Below are positions 25,390 through 37,365 of a stretch of 64,000 bases of DNA, one piece after another. The position numbers and the translations under genes were made by a program. The first letter of the stretch is position 1, and every line of letters starts with the position of its first letter. This DNA comes from Ursus arctos (Eukaryota; Chordata; Mammalia; Carnivora; Ursidae). The notes under the pieces are model-generated. The model worked only from the letters and a program-made list of their open reading frames with translations, was not told the origin of the DNA and did not search any database. The stretch is taken from positions 71,753,975 through 71,817,974 of the forward strand of contig NW_026622808.1 of the NCBI RefSeq assembly GCF_023065955.2. Direction: 5' to 3'.

Positions 25390-25990
25390 CAAAGATCAAC
25401 TGTACATGCAGAACCGTTTCTCATCACCTCCACCATTTCTAAACGAATCCAAGCCACCATCATTTCTCCTCTGGAATACTGCAATAGTGTCTTAATCTCC
25501 CTGCTTCTACTCTCATCCACCTTCAGACTTTTCTCAACCAAATTTTTAAAATATTATGTCATCGATTGAAACTTCCATGTGTGGTTTTTGTCAGAATGAC
25601 CAGGGGCTATGAGCAAGAAATCCACAGAATTTGTAGAACAAGTTCCTTGGCTTCTTTTGTATCTAATAGCTAATTAACTTTGGATACGTGGCAAGAAAAG
25701 AAAAAGGTAAGATCATGTCACTTCTCAGTTCCAAAACCCTCCAATGTTATTACTGACACATCCAAAGCCCTTATGGTCTATAAATAAGGTCTGAAATGTG
25801 CCCTCCACCTGCCTCCTGATTCAAGGACTTTGCTCCTGATGTTCCCTCTGTTAGGAATACTCCTCCCCCAGACGTATTCATTTATCACTGCATCCCCTGA
25901 CTTGAAAGTAAGCCTTATGCGGCAGCGAGTTCATTTTCTTCACTACCTTATCTGCAGTGTCTGAAACAGTGATATCTTAGGCACCCCGTA
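25390..25990 (+). mobile_element. L2 LINE fragments
   Basis: Text such as AAGATCATGTCACTTCTCAG followed by CCAAAACCCTCCAATG matches the conserved 3' part of mammalian L2. The stretch at 25440-25540 fits an upstream part of L2. It lies directly upstream of the ZNF660 promoter. It is diverged, with approximate ends. Confidence 0.6.
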
Positions 25991-26129
25991 CGTATTTTTA
26001 TAGGCTGCCGGTAAATGGGAACTGATCCTGGCTTTGAGGCTGAAAGGCGCGGGATCTGTGGAAGGAAAGATGACTTTTCTGGAGCAGGTAATGTGACTTC
26101 AGGGAGCCTCTCAGATGGAGAAAGGCAGC

Positions 26130-26900
26130 CTGGCTGCCTAGTTGATTGGTTCCTCTTCCCGCCCTAACCACTCTTCTTCCCAGGCTTCACCCCTCCTCGA
26201 GCCCTCTAGAGTCAGTTGGCTGAACTCTCCAAGCCCTTTCATCCTCCCAGCCAATGGTAGGGCAAAAACTGTGCGGGAGGCGGGGCCAGAGCTCCGGCGA
26301 AGCTGGCGGACTCCTGAGGCGGGCGAGAGGCTCCGACCTCCAGGGCACAGAGATGCCGAAACCTCCATCTGCCTAGAAGGGCCGGAGGGTAAGGTTCGTT
26401 GAGAGTTAGTGGGGCGTCGGTGACGCAGTTCCTTCTCCGCTGTGTTCAAAGATGTGGGTCGGGCGCTTTCGATGAGGGGTATGTGGCAGCCTGGCGTGGG
26501 GGTTCGGTCCGTGTTCTGGGAGAGGGTGGGCGACGCCGGCCGGAACCCAGGCCTTCTTCAGCGTAGCCCGCTGCGGCAACGGGAAGGAGGTCTCTAGGGG
26601 TAGTTGAGGGCTTCCCCTTCCCTCGTTCGGTGCTGTCCCTTTGTCTGGGGTCTCGTCTCCCACATCGCGTAGCTGCTCGCTCTGATCGCGCTGATGGTGG
26701 TTATAGAACTTTGTCATCCCCGCCCCTAGCCCGACAGGCCACACTGGTAACGGATCCCAGCTGGGCTCAAAGGACTGCACAACCCCAGCTTGAATCGGAT
26801 CACGAGTCCAATCCCCGCTGTGTTCCCAGTGAGGAACAGAGTTTTGCAGGAGGTTGCTCACCCATTCATTCATTCATTCATTCAATACTTATCGAGCACC
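26130..26900 (+). promoter_or_regulatory. ZNF660: CpG-rich promoter of ZNF660
   Basis: An abrupt rise in G+C and CG content lies about 7.7 kb upstream of the ZNF660 coding exon. It contains an inverted CCAAT box (ATTGGT, 26145-26150), a direct CCAAT box (26251-26255) and a GC box (GGGAGGCGGGGCC, 26275-26287). No TATA box is seen. A good splice donor follows at 26389. This is the usual layout of a TATA-less mammalian promoter. The transcription start is inferred to lie near 26300. A short (ATTC)n run is at about 26865-26884. Confidence 0.75.
26300..26388 (+). other. ZNF660: Probable non-coding exon 1 of ZNF660
   Basis: The end is set by a consensus donor (CCGGAGG followed by GTAAGG, with GT at 26389-26390). 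The start is a guess based on the CCAAT and GC boxes just upstream. It contains a short frame beginning ATGCCGAAAC, but it is expected to be 5' UTR because the long coding frame is complete in the last exon. Confidence 0.5.
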
Positions 26901-27289
26901 TACTACTAAGTGCTAGGTCGTAGGGTTACAGTGTGTACAAAGCAGAAGTATTTTCTGGTAGAAAATAAATGGAAAAGCTTGAAGGGCTAGAAGCCGAGTC
27001 TGGGAATCTGGAGGGGTTGAAAACGCAAAACAGATTTTGAGGGCTAGTAGTCCTGAGAACTAGGTAATCGTTAAAAAGAAACAAAGAAACAAGAAAACAT
27101 TAACCTTTCATCCTCCCTTTAAAGACTTAGTTTTTCCTCTCTAAAGATACTTGACTGAACAAAGTTCCCTTCTCATCTCCCTGCTCCCTGCAAGCTTTGG
27201 CTGGAAAGCAGGATTGCAGTTGGAATGCATTTTGCAGTTAAGAATATGGAGACTTTTAGATATCAAACAGAGCAGGTGAAAAGAAGCAG

Positions 27290-27440
27290 CTGTAGTTTGA
27301 TGGAATGAGGATTACCTTCAGACACAAGATTTGTCTCACCAGCTTACAACCTTTGGCAAGTCATTCAGTCTCTGGGAGCTGCATTTCCTCATCTTCAGAA
27401 AGGGAATGATCATCCTTTCTTTTCATAGTTGTGTAGGAAG
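27290..27440 (+). mobile_element. MIR fragment
   Basis: The run CTTTGGCAAGTCATTCAGTC, then CTCTGGGAGCTGCATTTCCT and CATCTTCAGAAAGGGAATGA, follows the conserved MIR core in order. It lies in intron 1 of ZNF660. Confidence 0.65.
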
Positions 27441-27526
27441 GGAGCTGTCCAGGGATGGGACGCTGTCCTCAGTGTCTGCTTGGATTTGAGCTCTCAGAGA
27501 ACTCAATCATTTCTGTCTGTTTACAG

Positions 27527-27627
27527 CGATACAACACCCCGTTAGGAACTTCCTCACCAAACCCAAGGAAGAGATCAGGCAGGATTTGTGCTGGGCAGAT
27601 CCTTTGGAGTGAGGCTGTGCTGGGCAG
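27527..27627 (+). other. ZNF660: Candidate 5' UTR exon 2 of ZNF660
   Basis: A pyrimidine-rich acceptor (TTTCTGTCTGTTTACAG) at 27526 and a consensus donor (GGCAG then GTGAGA) at 27628 define a 101 nt exon. It has no significant coding frame. Its use is inferred from splice signals only. Confidence 0.45.
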
Positions 27628-27732
27628 GTGAGACCTATACTGTGAAATTAGTTATCTGGGAACAGGAATCCTGCTGACTAGAGGAAGGGGACCATGGCTG
27701 AAAGAGGGAGCATTTCTGGATGGCTATTTATT

Positions 27733-27881
27733 TATTTGTTCATTTATTTTAATAATATTTTTTATTATGTTAGTCACCATACAGTACATCCCTAGTTTTT
27801 GATGTAAAGTTACATGATTCATTACTTGCATATAACACCCAGTGCTATATATGCCATGCAATACGTGCCCTCCCTAATACC
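27733..27881 (-). mobile_element. Very short L1 3' end insertion, antisense
   Basis: About 150 bp of L1 3' UTR in reverse (TTTTTTATTATGTTAGTCACC and onward). It is flanked by TGGCTATTTATT at 27721-27732 and 27882-27893, a perfect 12 bp target-site duplication. It is a strongly 5'-truncated insertion in a ZNF660 intron. Confidence 0.92.
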
Positions 27882-28732
27882 TGGCTATTTATTAAGGAGG
27901 AGAGAAGCAGAGAAGTGGGAGTGGCGCCTCTGGACCTTGAGGAGTACAGTTTGGGGATAGGAGGAAAGGTAATATAGTTGAACTCAAATTTGGGTGTCAG
28001 GAGACTTGGAATTGAGTTGCAGCTTTCTTCTAAGTTGGTTTCCCCATCACAATATTTTGATAGAAGACACTGGGAGATCTGGGTGATTCTTTCCATCTCT
28101 GACATTCTGAGAATCTCTGAGTAGTTAGACTAAGTCAATCTAGAATTAGGGCCCCTGGATGGCCCTGTGGAGACAGCATTGCCAAGATTGTAAATATACT
28201 GTCATGGTGTTCAAACAATATGAAGTACAAAAGGGATGACCAAGTGGAGGAGGGATGTGGTGGTCATGTGTAAAGGATGCAGTTCTTATCATTTGTACAC
28301 CCAGATAGAATTAGAATCTTGAACTTGTTTAACGTTTCAATTACTGAGCTCTCTCTGTGCTAGGTACTTTGTGGAATTCCACCCATGTATACCATGGGCC
28401 TTGCTCTCAGGGGCTTAGAGCTTAATGTGTACTTGTGACACAAGCATACACCCAATTAATTCTAGTATAAGGCAACCCTAGTTTATATTACAGATTCGTT
28501 ACAGTGGTTTTCTGAAGTACAGAAATTTCTGTATGGTCAAATCTATCTGCTTTTGTTACGATGTCAGGCTTTGTTTTATGCTTAAGGCATAGGCCTTTTG
28601 CTTCCTGAGATCACGTAGTCTCCTGGTATTTCCTCCCAGTTCTTTTTTTTTTTTTTCTTTCAATTTTTATATTTCCTTCATCTGTGTCTGGAATTTTGCA
28701 GGTATTCCCTCTTACTCCTCACTCCGTTGCAG

Positions 28733-28824
28733 CTAATCAGTAACCACGGACCATGTGACTACTGATCACAGAAACCTGAACAGGCAGGTGATGCTGGTGA
28801 GATAAAGGAATACAACCTCCCAAG
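28733..28824 (+). other. ZNF660: Candidate 5' UTR exon 3 of ZNF660
   Basis: Acceptor CTCACTCCGTTGCAG ends at 28732 and donor CCCAAG followed by GTAAAA starts at 28825, giving 92 nt. An alternative donor (GGCAG then GTGATG) lies near 28785. There is no long coding frame. Assignment rests on splice signals alone. Confidence 0.35.
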
Positions 28825-29209
28825 GTAAAACTTCTTTCTCTCTCTTTCTGGGGATAGGACTCTGCCCTTTATGAGTTTCTCACAGCCTGAAGTGAACTGT
28901 GGTCCTAAGATCAGAACACTCACCCATCAGCCTCAGAGATTTGTGGGGCCTCATTTGTTCTAATCCATTTGCCATTTGTCTCTGAGATTATGCTTTTATT
29001 CATAGTTTGGATATCCCTAGTGTCCTGCTGGCCCTATGGTCTCATCTGTCCCTCCTTTTACTTCTCCAGCCAAGAGTTCACCTTCTCTCCTAGTGCCTGG
29101 GAATTCTTCCAGGTTTTCTGAGGGAATTTCCCATCTAATCAGGCAGAGGACCAAGTAGTCAGATTTCCTCTAGACCAACCTCTCCTCAGACTGGCCCTCC
29201 CTGATCTTC

Positions 29210-29452
29210 CCTTTTTTTTTTTTATATAATAATATTTTTTATTATATTATGTCATCCCTGGTTTTTGATGTAAGGCTCGATGATTCATTAGTTGCGTATA
29301 ACACCCAGTGTACCATGCAGTACGTGCCCTCCTTACTACCCATCACCAGCCTGTCCCATTCCCCCACCCCCCTCCCCTCTGAAGCCCTCAGTTTGTTTCT
29401 CAGAGTCCATAGTCTCTCATGCTTTATTCCTCCTTCTGATTACCCCCCTCCC
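29210..29452 (-). mobile_element. L1 3' end insertion, antisense
   Basis: Poly-T start, then the L1 3' UTR in reverse (GGTTTTTGATGTAAGGCTCG and onward), flanked by a perfect 15 bp duplication CCCTCCCTGATCTTC at 29195-29209 and 29453-29467. It is 5'-truncated to about 240 bp, in a ZNF660 intron. Confidence 0.94.
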
Positions 29453-29467
29453 CCCTCCCTGATCTTC

Positions 29468-30076
29468 TAATAAGTCTTGCTTCCTTCTCAGGTCCCCCAC
29501 AACCACCTTATGGCACATCCTTGTGCATTTCTCTTTCTCCCTTCCTGCTCTTCTAACCAAAATCTCTATCTCAGTGAGCTTATACTTTTGCACAACTTCC
29601 TTTGTCCCCTCTGTCTTTTTCTCAAATTTGCATTCCTGACATATTCTTCCTCTTCTCATCCAAAGTGTTTTCCTACATCTTCATCTTTCTTACTGACATT
29701 ACCATTGTTGATATTCAGGCCTGGATCTGATAACCTTGAATACTTTCTTTCATTCATCCTCTGTATCCAGTCTAATACAAGTGTATGCTTTCCTGAAAAT
29801 TGCTGGATTTCATTGTTCTCTTTCCTATCATTATCCCGGACTAGGGTCTCACTATCTCATTCATTTGTTCATTCATTCAACAAACATTTATTGGACACCT
29901 AGAAAGTGGAAGACCCTCTAATGGTCACCCATACTGCATTCCTAAAGTTGTCTCCCAACTCATTTCCCTTCCTCCATTCTTTTTTTTTCACCTCTAATCC
30001 ATCTGGGCTAATCTTCCTAAATCTTTTTTTTTAAATACGTTTAATTGAAGTGTAGTTGATATACAATATTATACCT
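29468..30076. other. Intronic, probably L2-like sequence
   Basis: Pyrimidine-rich, possibly L2 3' sequence, with an ATTCATTCAACAAACATTTATTGGACACC-type motif near 29866-29898 that is common to ancient SINE/LINE tails. There is no gene or splice-supported exon. A long frame at 29477-29902 has no recognisable domain. Confidence 0.4.
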
Positions 30077-30093
30077 TAAAGTGTTCTTTTCCT

Positions 30094-30300
30094 TTTTTTT
30101 TTTTTTTAAAGATTTTATTTATTTATTTGACAGAGATAGAGACAGCCAGCGAGAGAGAGAGGGAACACAAGCAGGGGGAGTGGGAGAGGAAGAAGCAGGC
30201 TCATAGTGGAGGAGCCTGATGTGGGGCTCGATCCCATAACGCCAGGATCATGCCCTGAGCCGAAGGCAGACGCTTAACCGCTGTGCCACCCAGGTGCCCC
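30094..30300 (-). mobile_element. CAN-SINE, antisense
   Basis: Poly-T then AAAGATTTTATTTATTTATT, the complement of the SINE tail, ending with ACCCAGGTGCCCC, the complement of the SINE head. It is flanked by a perfect 17 bp duplication TAAAGTGTTCTTTTCCT at 30077-30093 and 30301-30317. It closely resembles the bear/seal type of CAN-SINE. It is intronic in ZNF660. Confidence 0.96.
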
Positions 30301-30317
30301 TAAAGTGTTCTTTTCCT

Positions 30318-31024
30318 AATTTCACTTTTAGGTAGGATGATGTGAAATATATTGTCCAGACTGGAATATTTTTGTGAGTTAAAGGGGCTACTGTTGATCA
30401 TGCTGGAATGATGCTGGAAACTGTATTCTTGACAAGTGAGAGAGAGAGAGGAGAACAGCAAGGTAGAAAAGAGTGTAGATGGGGAAAGAAAAGCAGGATG
30501 GTTGATACTTGTTACCCATTGACCATCAAATTATATCCTTCTCTGCCGCATAATTTCAGTGTTCTGGCTCATATCACTTCAGGGAACTTAATTCTTTCAT
30601 TTGTTCATTCAGAAGAATTTTTTTTGGTGCCTACTATATGCTTGGAACTGTGCTCAATGCTGGGGAGACAAAGGTAAGCAAAATGGACAAAATCCCCACC
30701 ATCATGAAGCTATGTGATAGTGTAATCTCCCACTTATTTCTGAGTACACTGGCCCTGTGCAAGCTTTTTTTTTTTTTTTTTTTCCTTTCCCTCCCCCACA
30801 AGCTTCTTTTTGAGGAAACACTTCCTTCATGTCCTGGACTCAGCCAAAAGTTTGCCTTCTTAAAGCACCTTTCCCCAAGCATTCCTGGTCCCAGTAATTG
30901 CTCCCTTCCCTAGCACCCTTCACCTCCTGATTGGGTACTTTGTAAATCTTAATGTGGTCTCCTCGTTTTTCACCATTTATTCCACTGTAAGCTCCCTAAA
31001 GGTAGGTGTAATACTTCACGCTTG
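30318..31024. other. Intronic sequence without recognised gene
   Basis: Contains a MIR/L2-like tail near 30590-30690 and a poly-T run at about 30766-30783. No exon is supported. Confidence 0.4.
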
Positions 31025-31436
31025 TATTGGTGTGCTCAGGCTGCCCATAACAAAATCCCACAGACTGGGCAGTGTAAACAACAGATATGCTTTTTTTTCA
31101 CAGTTCTGGAGCCTGGAAGTCCAAGATCAAGGTGACTACCTGATTCAGTTTCTGTTGAGGACTCTTCCTGGCTAATAGATGGCCACATTCTTGTTGTGTG
31201 CTTATATGGCTGTCCTCAGTTTGTTGTGGGGAGGGGAGCCAGGAGTGGGAGCAAAAGTGAGCTCTCTCTTATGTCTTCTTATAAGGACACACTAATCCTA
31301 TCAGATCAAGCCCTTATGATGTCATTTAACCTTAGTTACCTCCTTAAAGGTCACATCTTCAAATACAGTCACATTGGGGGTTAGAGCTTCAACAGATGAA
31401 TTTGGTGGGGGCGGGGGGACACATTCAGTATGTAAC
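31025..31436 (-). mobile_element. MLT1-type LTR (ERVL-MaLR), antisense
   Basis: The sequence follows the reverse complement of an MLT1 LTR: CCCATAACAAAATCCCACAG, CAGTTCTGGAGCCTGGAAGT, TTCTTATAAGGACACACTAA, CACATTGGGGGTTAG and a closing GGGGGGACACATTCAG. It is an old solo LTR with no internal genes, lying in an intron of ZNF660. Confidence 0.8.
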
Positions 31437-31439
31437 AAT

Positions 31440-31910
31440 GCTTTATTTTATTTATTTATTTTTTTACATTCAATAATGGTGTTTATTGCTTTGTGACAGA
31501 GCCATGTAACTACCTGGCTATTAGCAGTTCAGACACCTCTTTCTTGAAAGCCACGAGACTGATCTTTTCCATAGTAGCCTTTAACAATAGAATAGTTACT
31601 ACAGTAGCTGGCTGAGAAGATTTAGATCAGTCATGCCTAGAAATGAGACATGCTGGGGCTGGCTTCAAGGCATTGTCTCCTTCTGAATCTCTAAAATGTT
31701 TTGTTCTAGTAATTATGGGGATCCTCTAAAGTCATTTCCCAACTTTTCATAAGAAATACTATAAAAGTATTTTTAAAATAATACAAGTTAGCAGAAGACA
31801 ATTTGTTAGCAAAATGAGAGGCCTTTATATATAAATATATAAATTTACCCACCTGTTCATCCATTCATTCATTCATACCACAAATAGTTATTTTCTACTT
31901 TTCTGTTATA
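31440..31910 (-). pseudogene. Possible processed 3' UTR retrocopy, antisense
   Basis: On the minus strand the sequence ends with an AATAAA signal (GCAATAAACACC), about 14 bp of further sequence, and then an A-rich tail (complement of 31440-31465). This is the layout of a retrocopied mRNA 3' end. AATGCTTT occurs at both ends (about 31437 and 31908), possibly a weak target-site duplication. I do not recognise a parent gene and see no coding part. It could be an unusual repeat instead. Confidence 0.35.
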
Positions 31911-32399
31911 ATGCTTTTTAAAATTTTCCCTGTTAGATCTAAAGCAGAAATGTGTACAGAGTAGAATGCTCAATAATTACTACTTTAAGACATGTATGAA
32001 GGAAAGAGTTTCAGAGAAGATTGCAAATGGAAAAGAAACTCAGAAAGAACCATCAGCTTTCTCAGAGAACTCTGGAAATGGCTTCACTTACTGTTCTACT
32101 CTGTTCTGCCGTCCCTGGCTTCTCACTGAGTTTCCTCCTCTTTGATTAGGAGAGGTAGCAACAGCTGCATGTGAGTTTGCTTCAGAATTCTGGCAAGAAT
32201 CCACCCCCCTACCACTGCTTTCTCTGCCTCCCCTTTATATCTTGAGCACAGATTTGTATGTACGTGTCCCTGTATAGCATCCGTGGCACCTATATTCCTG
32301 AAATATGAACTCTAACCTCAGTTGGGAGTTCTCTTCCTTTCTTGCTGGTGTTGAGCACTCACCATTGGACATGCTTCTCCTTCAGAGAGTGTGACTCAG

Positions 32400-32790
32400 C
32401 TTACCAAAAAGCGGTGGGACAGTGGAAACTGGTCAAACTCTTTTGAAAAGCGATAGCCAGTACTGCAAAACAATTTAATTCCCTCTGACCCAATAACTCC
32501 TTTGTGGAACTTTTATCCTACGAATATATTTCAGTAGGAAGAAAACTGTAAAGTGATTATGATAACATTATTGAAGTGGTTAAACCACAGGGATCAACAA
32601 AAACATCTAACACTAGCAAAATTATAGGTAAATTGTAATGAATTCAATTGGTAGTGTATTATAGAGTCATAAAGTGATCTTATGATGACTAAATAGTGTG
32701 GAAAATTACATATGGTAGGATGCAAAATTATATCTATCGTATATTTGTAACCATGTATACTATAAATATCGACAAGTTTGAAGAGGAACA
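32400..32790 (+). mobile_element. Old L1M-like 3' fragment
   Basis: Phrases such as CCCTCTGACCCAATAACTCC and GTGGTTAAACCACAGGGATC, with tattatagagtcataaagtg-type sequence, fit the ORF2 end and 3' UTR of an ancient L1. It is diverged and without an open frame. The rest of the intron to 33828 shows only weak MIR-like traces (about 33390-33450). Confidence 0.5.
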
Positions 32791-33828
32791 TAGTAAAAGG
32801 AATATTAATTATTGCACTAGTATCATGGAGTCATCTTTCTTTTTCTTTTATGACCCCAAGCCCCTCCAGATTTGAGGTATGCTGGAGTTACCTATATATC
32901 CCAACTTCCATGTCAAGCCCATTGGGAAGTTCCTACTTTTTCCTGACATCAGTTTCATGTATTGACCCCTTTCGGTTGTTGCTGTCGTCTACTTTCACGC
33001 TTTTGCCAATGTTAGATACTTAACCATTATACCATGCAAAGTCTTATGAGACCATGGCCTTACCCTACCATGCTTTAGCTAGCCCTATTCCCCAACTCAG
33101 CCTCTCAGGTTTGCATAGTAGATTGGGTGATAGCTTGTTACAGTGATAGCTTGGTGAGAAGCAGACAGACTGAATGAGTGCATGCGGCTGAATCCAGTTA
33201 CAGAGCAATCCCTACAGAGTAGGCTATGGTGTGACTAGGCTCCAATAGGCTCTGGTACTGGAAGAACAGTGTTATCCCTTATTAAGACAGGGCTTAAGAA
33301 CAGAGATGTAGACAGGGGCCTCATACCTGGACTTAGAGCAAAAGATGAAATCTTAGTCATACCCTAAGACAATCCCAGTTACTGATCTATGAAACAATTT
33401 TTGAGCATCTAATTTGTGCCAGCCATTGTATCATTGGTATTAGGGGAATAGGTCAGCAAGAACTAAAAGCCAACCTCTTTTGAAGAGCTACTGAACTAAG
33501 AATCTTTCAGTTCATTTTTTCTAGGGACCAGATGAGGAGTTTGATGGCTCTAATTCTGGGAGTAGAGTGTGAGACAGGAGGAAACCAGGGTGGATTTTAT
33601 ATTACTCATTGCTTATCCTGATGCTGGACCTGTTGGGTTCCCCTCCTATCTTTCCCTAAGCCCTTACCTTGGCCTCTGGGTCTACCCTTATTTTTCTCAT
33701 CTTATTTTGATCAGTTCCCCCTGTCTTTGAACACTTCCTCTTCCTTATGAGACCCTGTAGTATACCACATGCTGGTTATCTTTGGATAGAGAGTAGGTGA
33801 CATGTTCAATTTCTGTTTCTTCTGTCAG

Positions 33829-35002
<1,174 letters not shown>

Positions 35003-35705
35003 ATAACATATTGTTGATACTAGGCCTAATTGCTACTTTTTGGAAAAACAATTTTTCATTATTCTCAACCTTAATTCAATTTCTAAGACTCTATACAGGG
35101 AAAGTAACCAGAAGCAGACAAAGATTAACAGAGGGATATCCCTCTGTTATATATAACTGAAGGAAGAGAACTAGATTTTCAGTAGTATGGGGTTTAAATG
35201 AATGATGGTCTATCTACATGATGGTTTTGCAGCCATTATAAACATTTTTAAAGAATATTTAATGCCATGGGGGAAATTATTTGTAAAAAATGGAAGATAA
35301 AGAAAAAACAAATTTGATCCAAATTTTTAAAAAACATTTACCTATAGGAGAAAAATGGAAATGAAATAATACCAAACCAAAACATTGATGGTGATTATCA
35401 TTGGGTGATAGGATTATAAGTGATTTCTATTTTCTCTATACTTTTCTATGCTTTTTAGATTTTCTACAACAAGAATGTACTACTTTTATATTCAGGAAAG
35501 AAGTACAGTATTTTTTAAATGCAGTGAGTACATGCTCATTTTCACTCAGCAGCATTATGAAAGGCACGTAGAACATGGACCCTAGACTCATGGGATTCCA
35601 CCCTAATACTGGCACTTGGTAGCAGTGGAAGCATGAGCAGGTCACTTCCTTTTATGGCCTGTTTCCTGTTTATTAAATAATAAACACCAGTCGTTGGTCT
35701 TTTGC
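35003..35705 (+). other. ZNF660: 3' UTR of ZNF660 with poly(A) signal
   Basis: Non-coding sequence after the stop. A canonical AATAAA is at 35679-35684, so cleavage is expected near 35700. An old repeat-like segment (about 35200-35500) is included. No other strong signal closer to the stop was noticed. Confidence 0.6.
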
Positions 35706-35949
35706 AGTTTTAAAATAAGGGGACTTTTTTTAACTCTTAGGTTAAAAGAACAACAAAACTTTACTACATTCTCCTCTCCCACAGTTGTAGAAGGGTCTGC
35801 AGGTACTAGAGACTTCATCTTTTCAATACAGATCTACAAAACCATAAAAAATAACCCCTTATGAAATTGAAACAATTGCAGATGCATAACCTGTAAAGAT
35901 GTAGTCAGCATAATCTAAAACAAGGGGAAGACTCTGCCTTCTCATGTAC

Positions 35950-36175
35950 AGTTCAGTAGCTTAAAGTGCAGACTTTGGGATCAGAGGTAATGTGTTCTGA
36001 TCCCAGATGTGCCATGCACTAGCTTGTCAGTTCTGTACAAGTCACTTAACTGCACTGAGCCTTATACTTATCTGTAAAAAGGGAGTAACTGCTTACCTCA
36101 CAGGGTCGTGAGGATTTAATGAGATAATGCATATATTGTGTGACAAGGCTGGCACATAGTAAATGAAAATAGTTC
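35950..36175 (+). mobile_element. MIR element, nearly full length
   Basis: Follows the MIR consensus in order: TTTGGGATCAGAGG, CCCAGATGTGCCATGCACTAG, AAGTCACTTAACTGCACTGA, TTATCTGTAAAAAGGGAGTA, CACAGGGTCGTGAGGATTTA and GCACATAGTAAAT. It is an ancient SINE just downstream of ZNF660. Confidence 0.85.
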
Positions 36176-37135
36176 AAGCATGGGACATTGGAGCAGTGTT
36201 TCCAAGCTCTTAGAGTGATTCAGGAAAAGTTTTACCTAAGCTAAGGTGGCATTTAGGACATTTTCAGGTATAATGAACACAATATCAAGTACTTGTAGCT
36301 TAAACCTTACGAACATTGATTTTTTTACTTATGGGGAAGTTTAGAGGTAAGCAGTGGCAAATTTGGTTTGGCCACTGAGCAATCATCGAACTGAAGTCTT
36401 AGCTCCATGATTGTCAGCATATTGGCTTTCATGGTTTGCAGCCTCCCGGTTGTAAGATGTTGGCCACAACTGGAAGCTTCTTCTCTTCACACGCTCTTTG
36501 AGAGTCAGGAAGTGAGGAGAGCTGAGGCTTTCTGATCTGTTTGCTTTCTCCCTTTTATCATCGAGGAAAAGGGAGGGATGCTGTGCGCTCAGTGCAGCAG
36601 GTGCTCACTGGCTTCCTCTGCCTTTCTTTATGTCCAGCCCTTTGAGAAGACCTTAGCCCATTTTCAACCAGTGTTTTAAACTTCTCAGTACTTAGCTCAA
36701 AATCCGTCTGGGAACACTTAGAATCTGCCCATTGGTAAGTCACCTCTCTTTCTTCATATACAGTGAATCTCTAAGCCTAATGCCATTTGTCTTATGCATG
36801 TAGTGATTATTATCCCATTCAATTCTTATAACATTTGTACAAGAAAATTGAGTCTCAGTGAGGTTAGGTGACTGACTAGTTAGCGATTGGAGCTAGGATC
36901 TGAACTCAGATCCGAGTTTTAAGTCCATGCTTTCTTCATTATACCAAAGTGCCTCCGCCCACCATGGCAGTTCTATATGTGAGTGGGAGACCGGTTGGGA
37001 CTCTCCTGAGTAGACACCTCTATGAAAGGTAGTTGTATCTGGATAATTATTTGATCATGATTTCATAAGGAAGATACTATCTGTCTTCTCTGAGTTCAAT
37101 TTATGGTTTAGCTCTGCATCTTGTAATTTAGTTTT
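36176..37135. other. Intergenic sequence, nothing recognised
   Basis: A second MIR-like trace (GAGTCTCAGTGAGGTTAGGT at about 36850) is visible. No gene or promoter is supported. Confidence 0.4.
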
Positions 37136-37153
37136 AAGAATTATATATTTCTT

Positions 37154-37347
37154 GGGGCACCTGGGTGGCACAGCGGTTAAGTGTCTGCCTTCAGCTCAGG
37201 GCGTGATCCCGGCGTTATGGGATCGAGCCCCACATCGGGCTCCTCCGCTATGAGCCTGCTTCTTCCTCTCCCACTCCCCCTGCTTGTGTTCCCTCTCTTG
37301 CTAGCTGTCTCTATCTCTGTCAAATAAATAAATAAAATCTTAAAAAA
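37154..37347 (+). mobile_element. CAN-SINE
   Basis: A full-length young element from GGGGCACCTGGGTGGCACAG to AAATAAATAAATAAAATCTT plus an A-run. It is flanked by a perfect 18 bp duplication AAGAATTATATATTTCTT at 37136-37153 and 37348-37365. The GCACAGCGGTTAAG head and CTATCTCTGTC tail are those I associate with the arctoid (panda/bear) subfamily. Confidence 0.97.
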
Positions 37348-37365
37348 AAGAATTATATATTTCTT

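Noticed and set aside
26406..26873. 155-residue minus-strand frame in the ZNF660 CpG island
   Set aside because: Typical chance frame in a CpG island, no domain and no conserved motif that I can see.
29477..29902. 141-residue frame in a ZNF660 intron
   Set aside because: Pyrimidine-rich ancient repeat sequence giving a Ser/Leu/Phe-rich translation, no splice signals.
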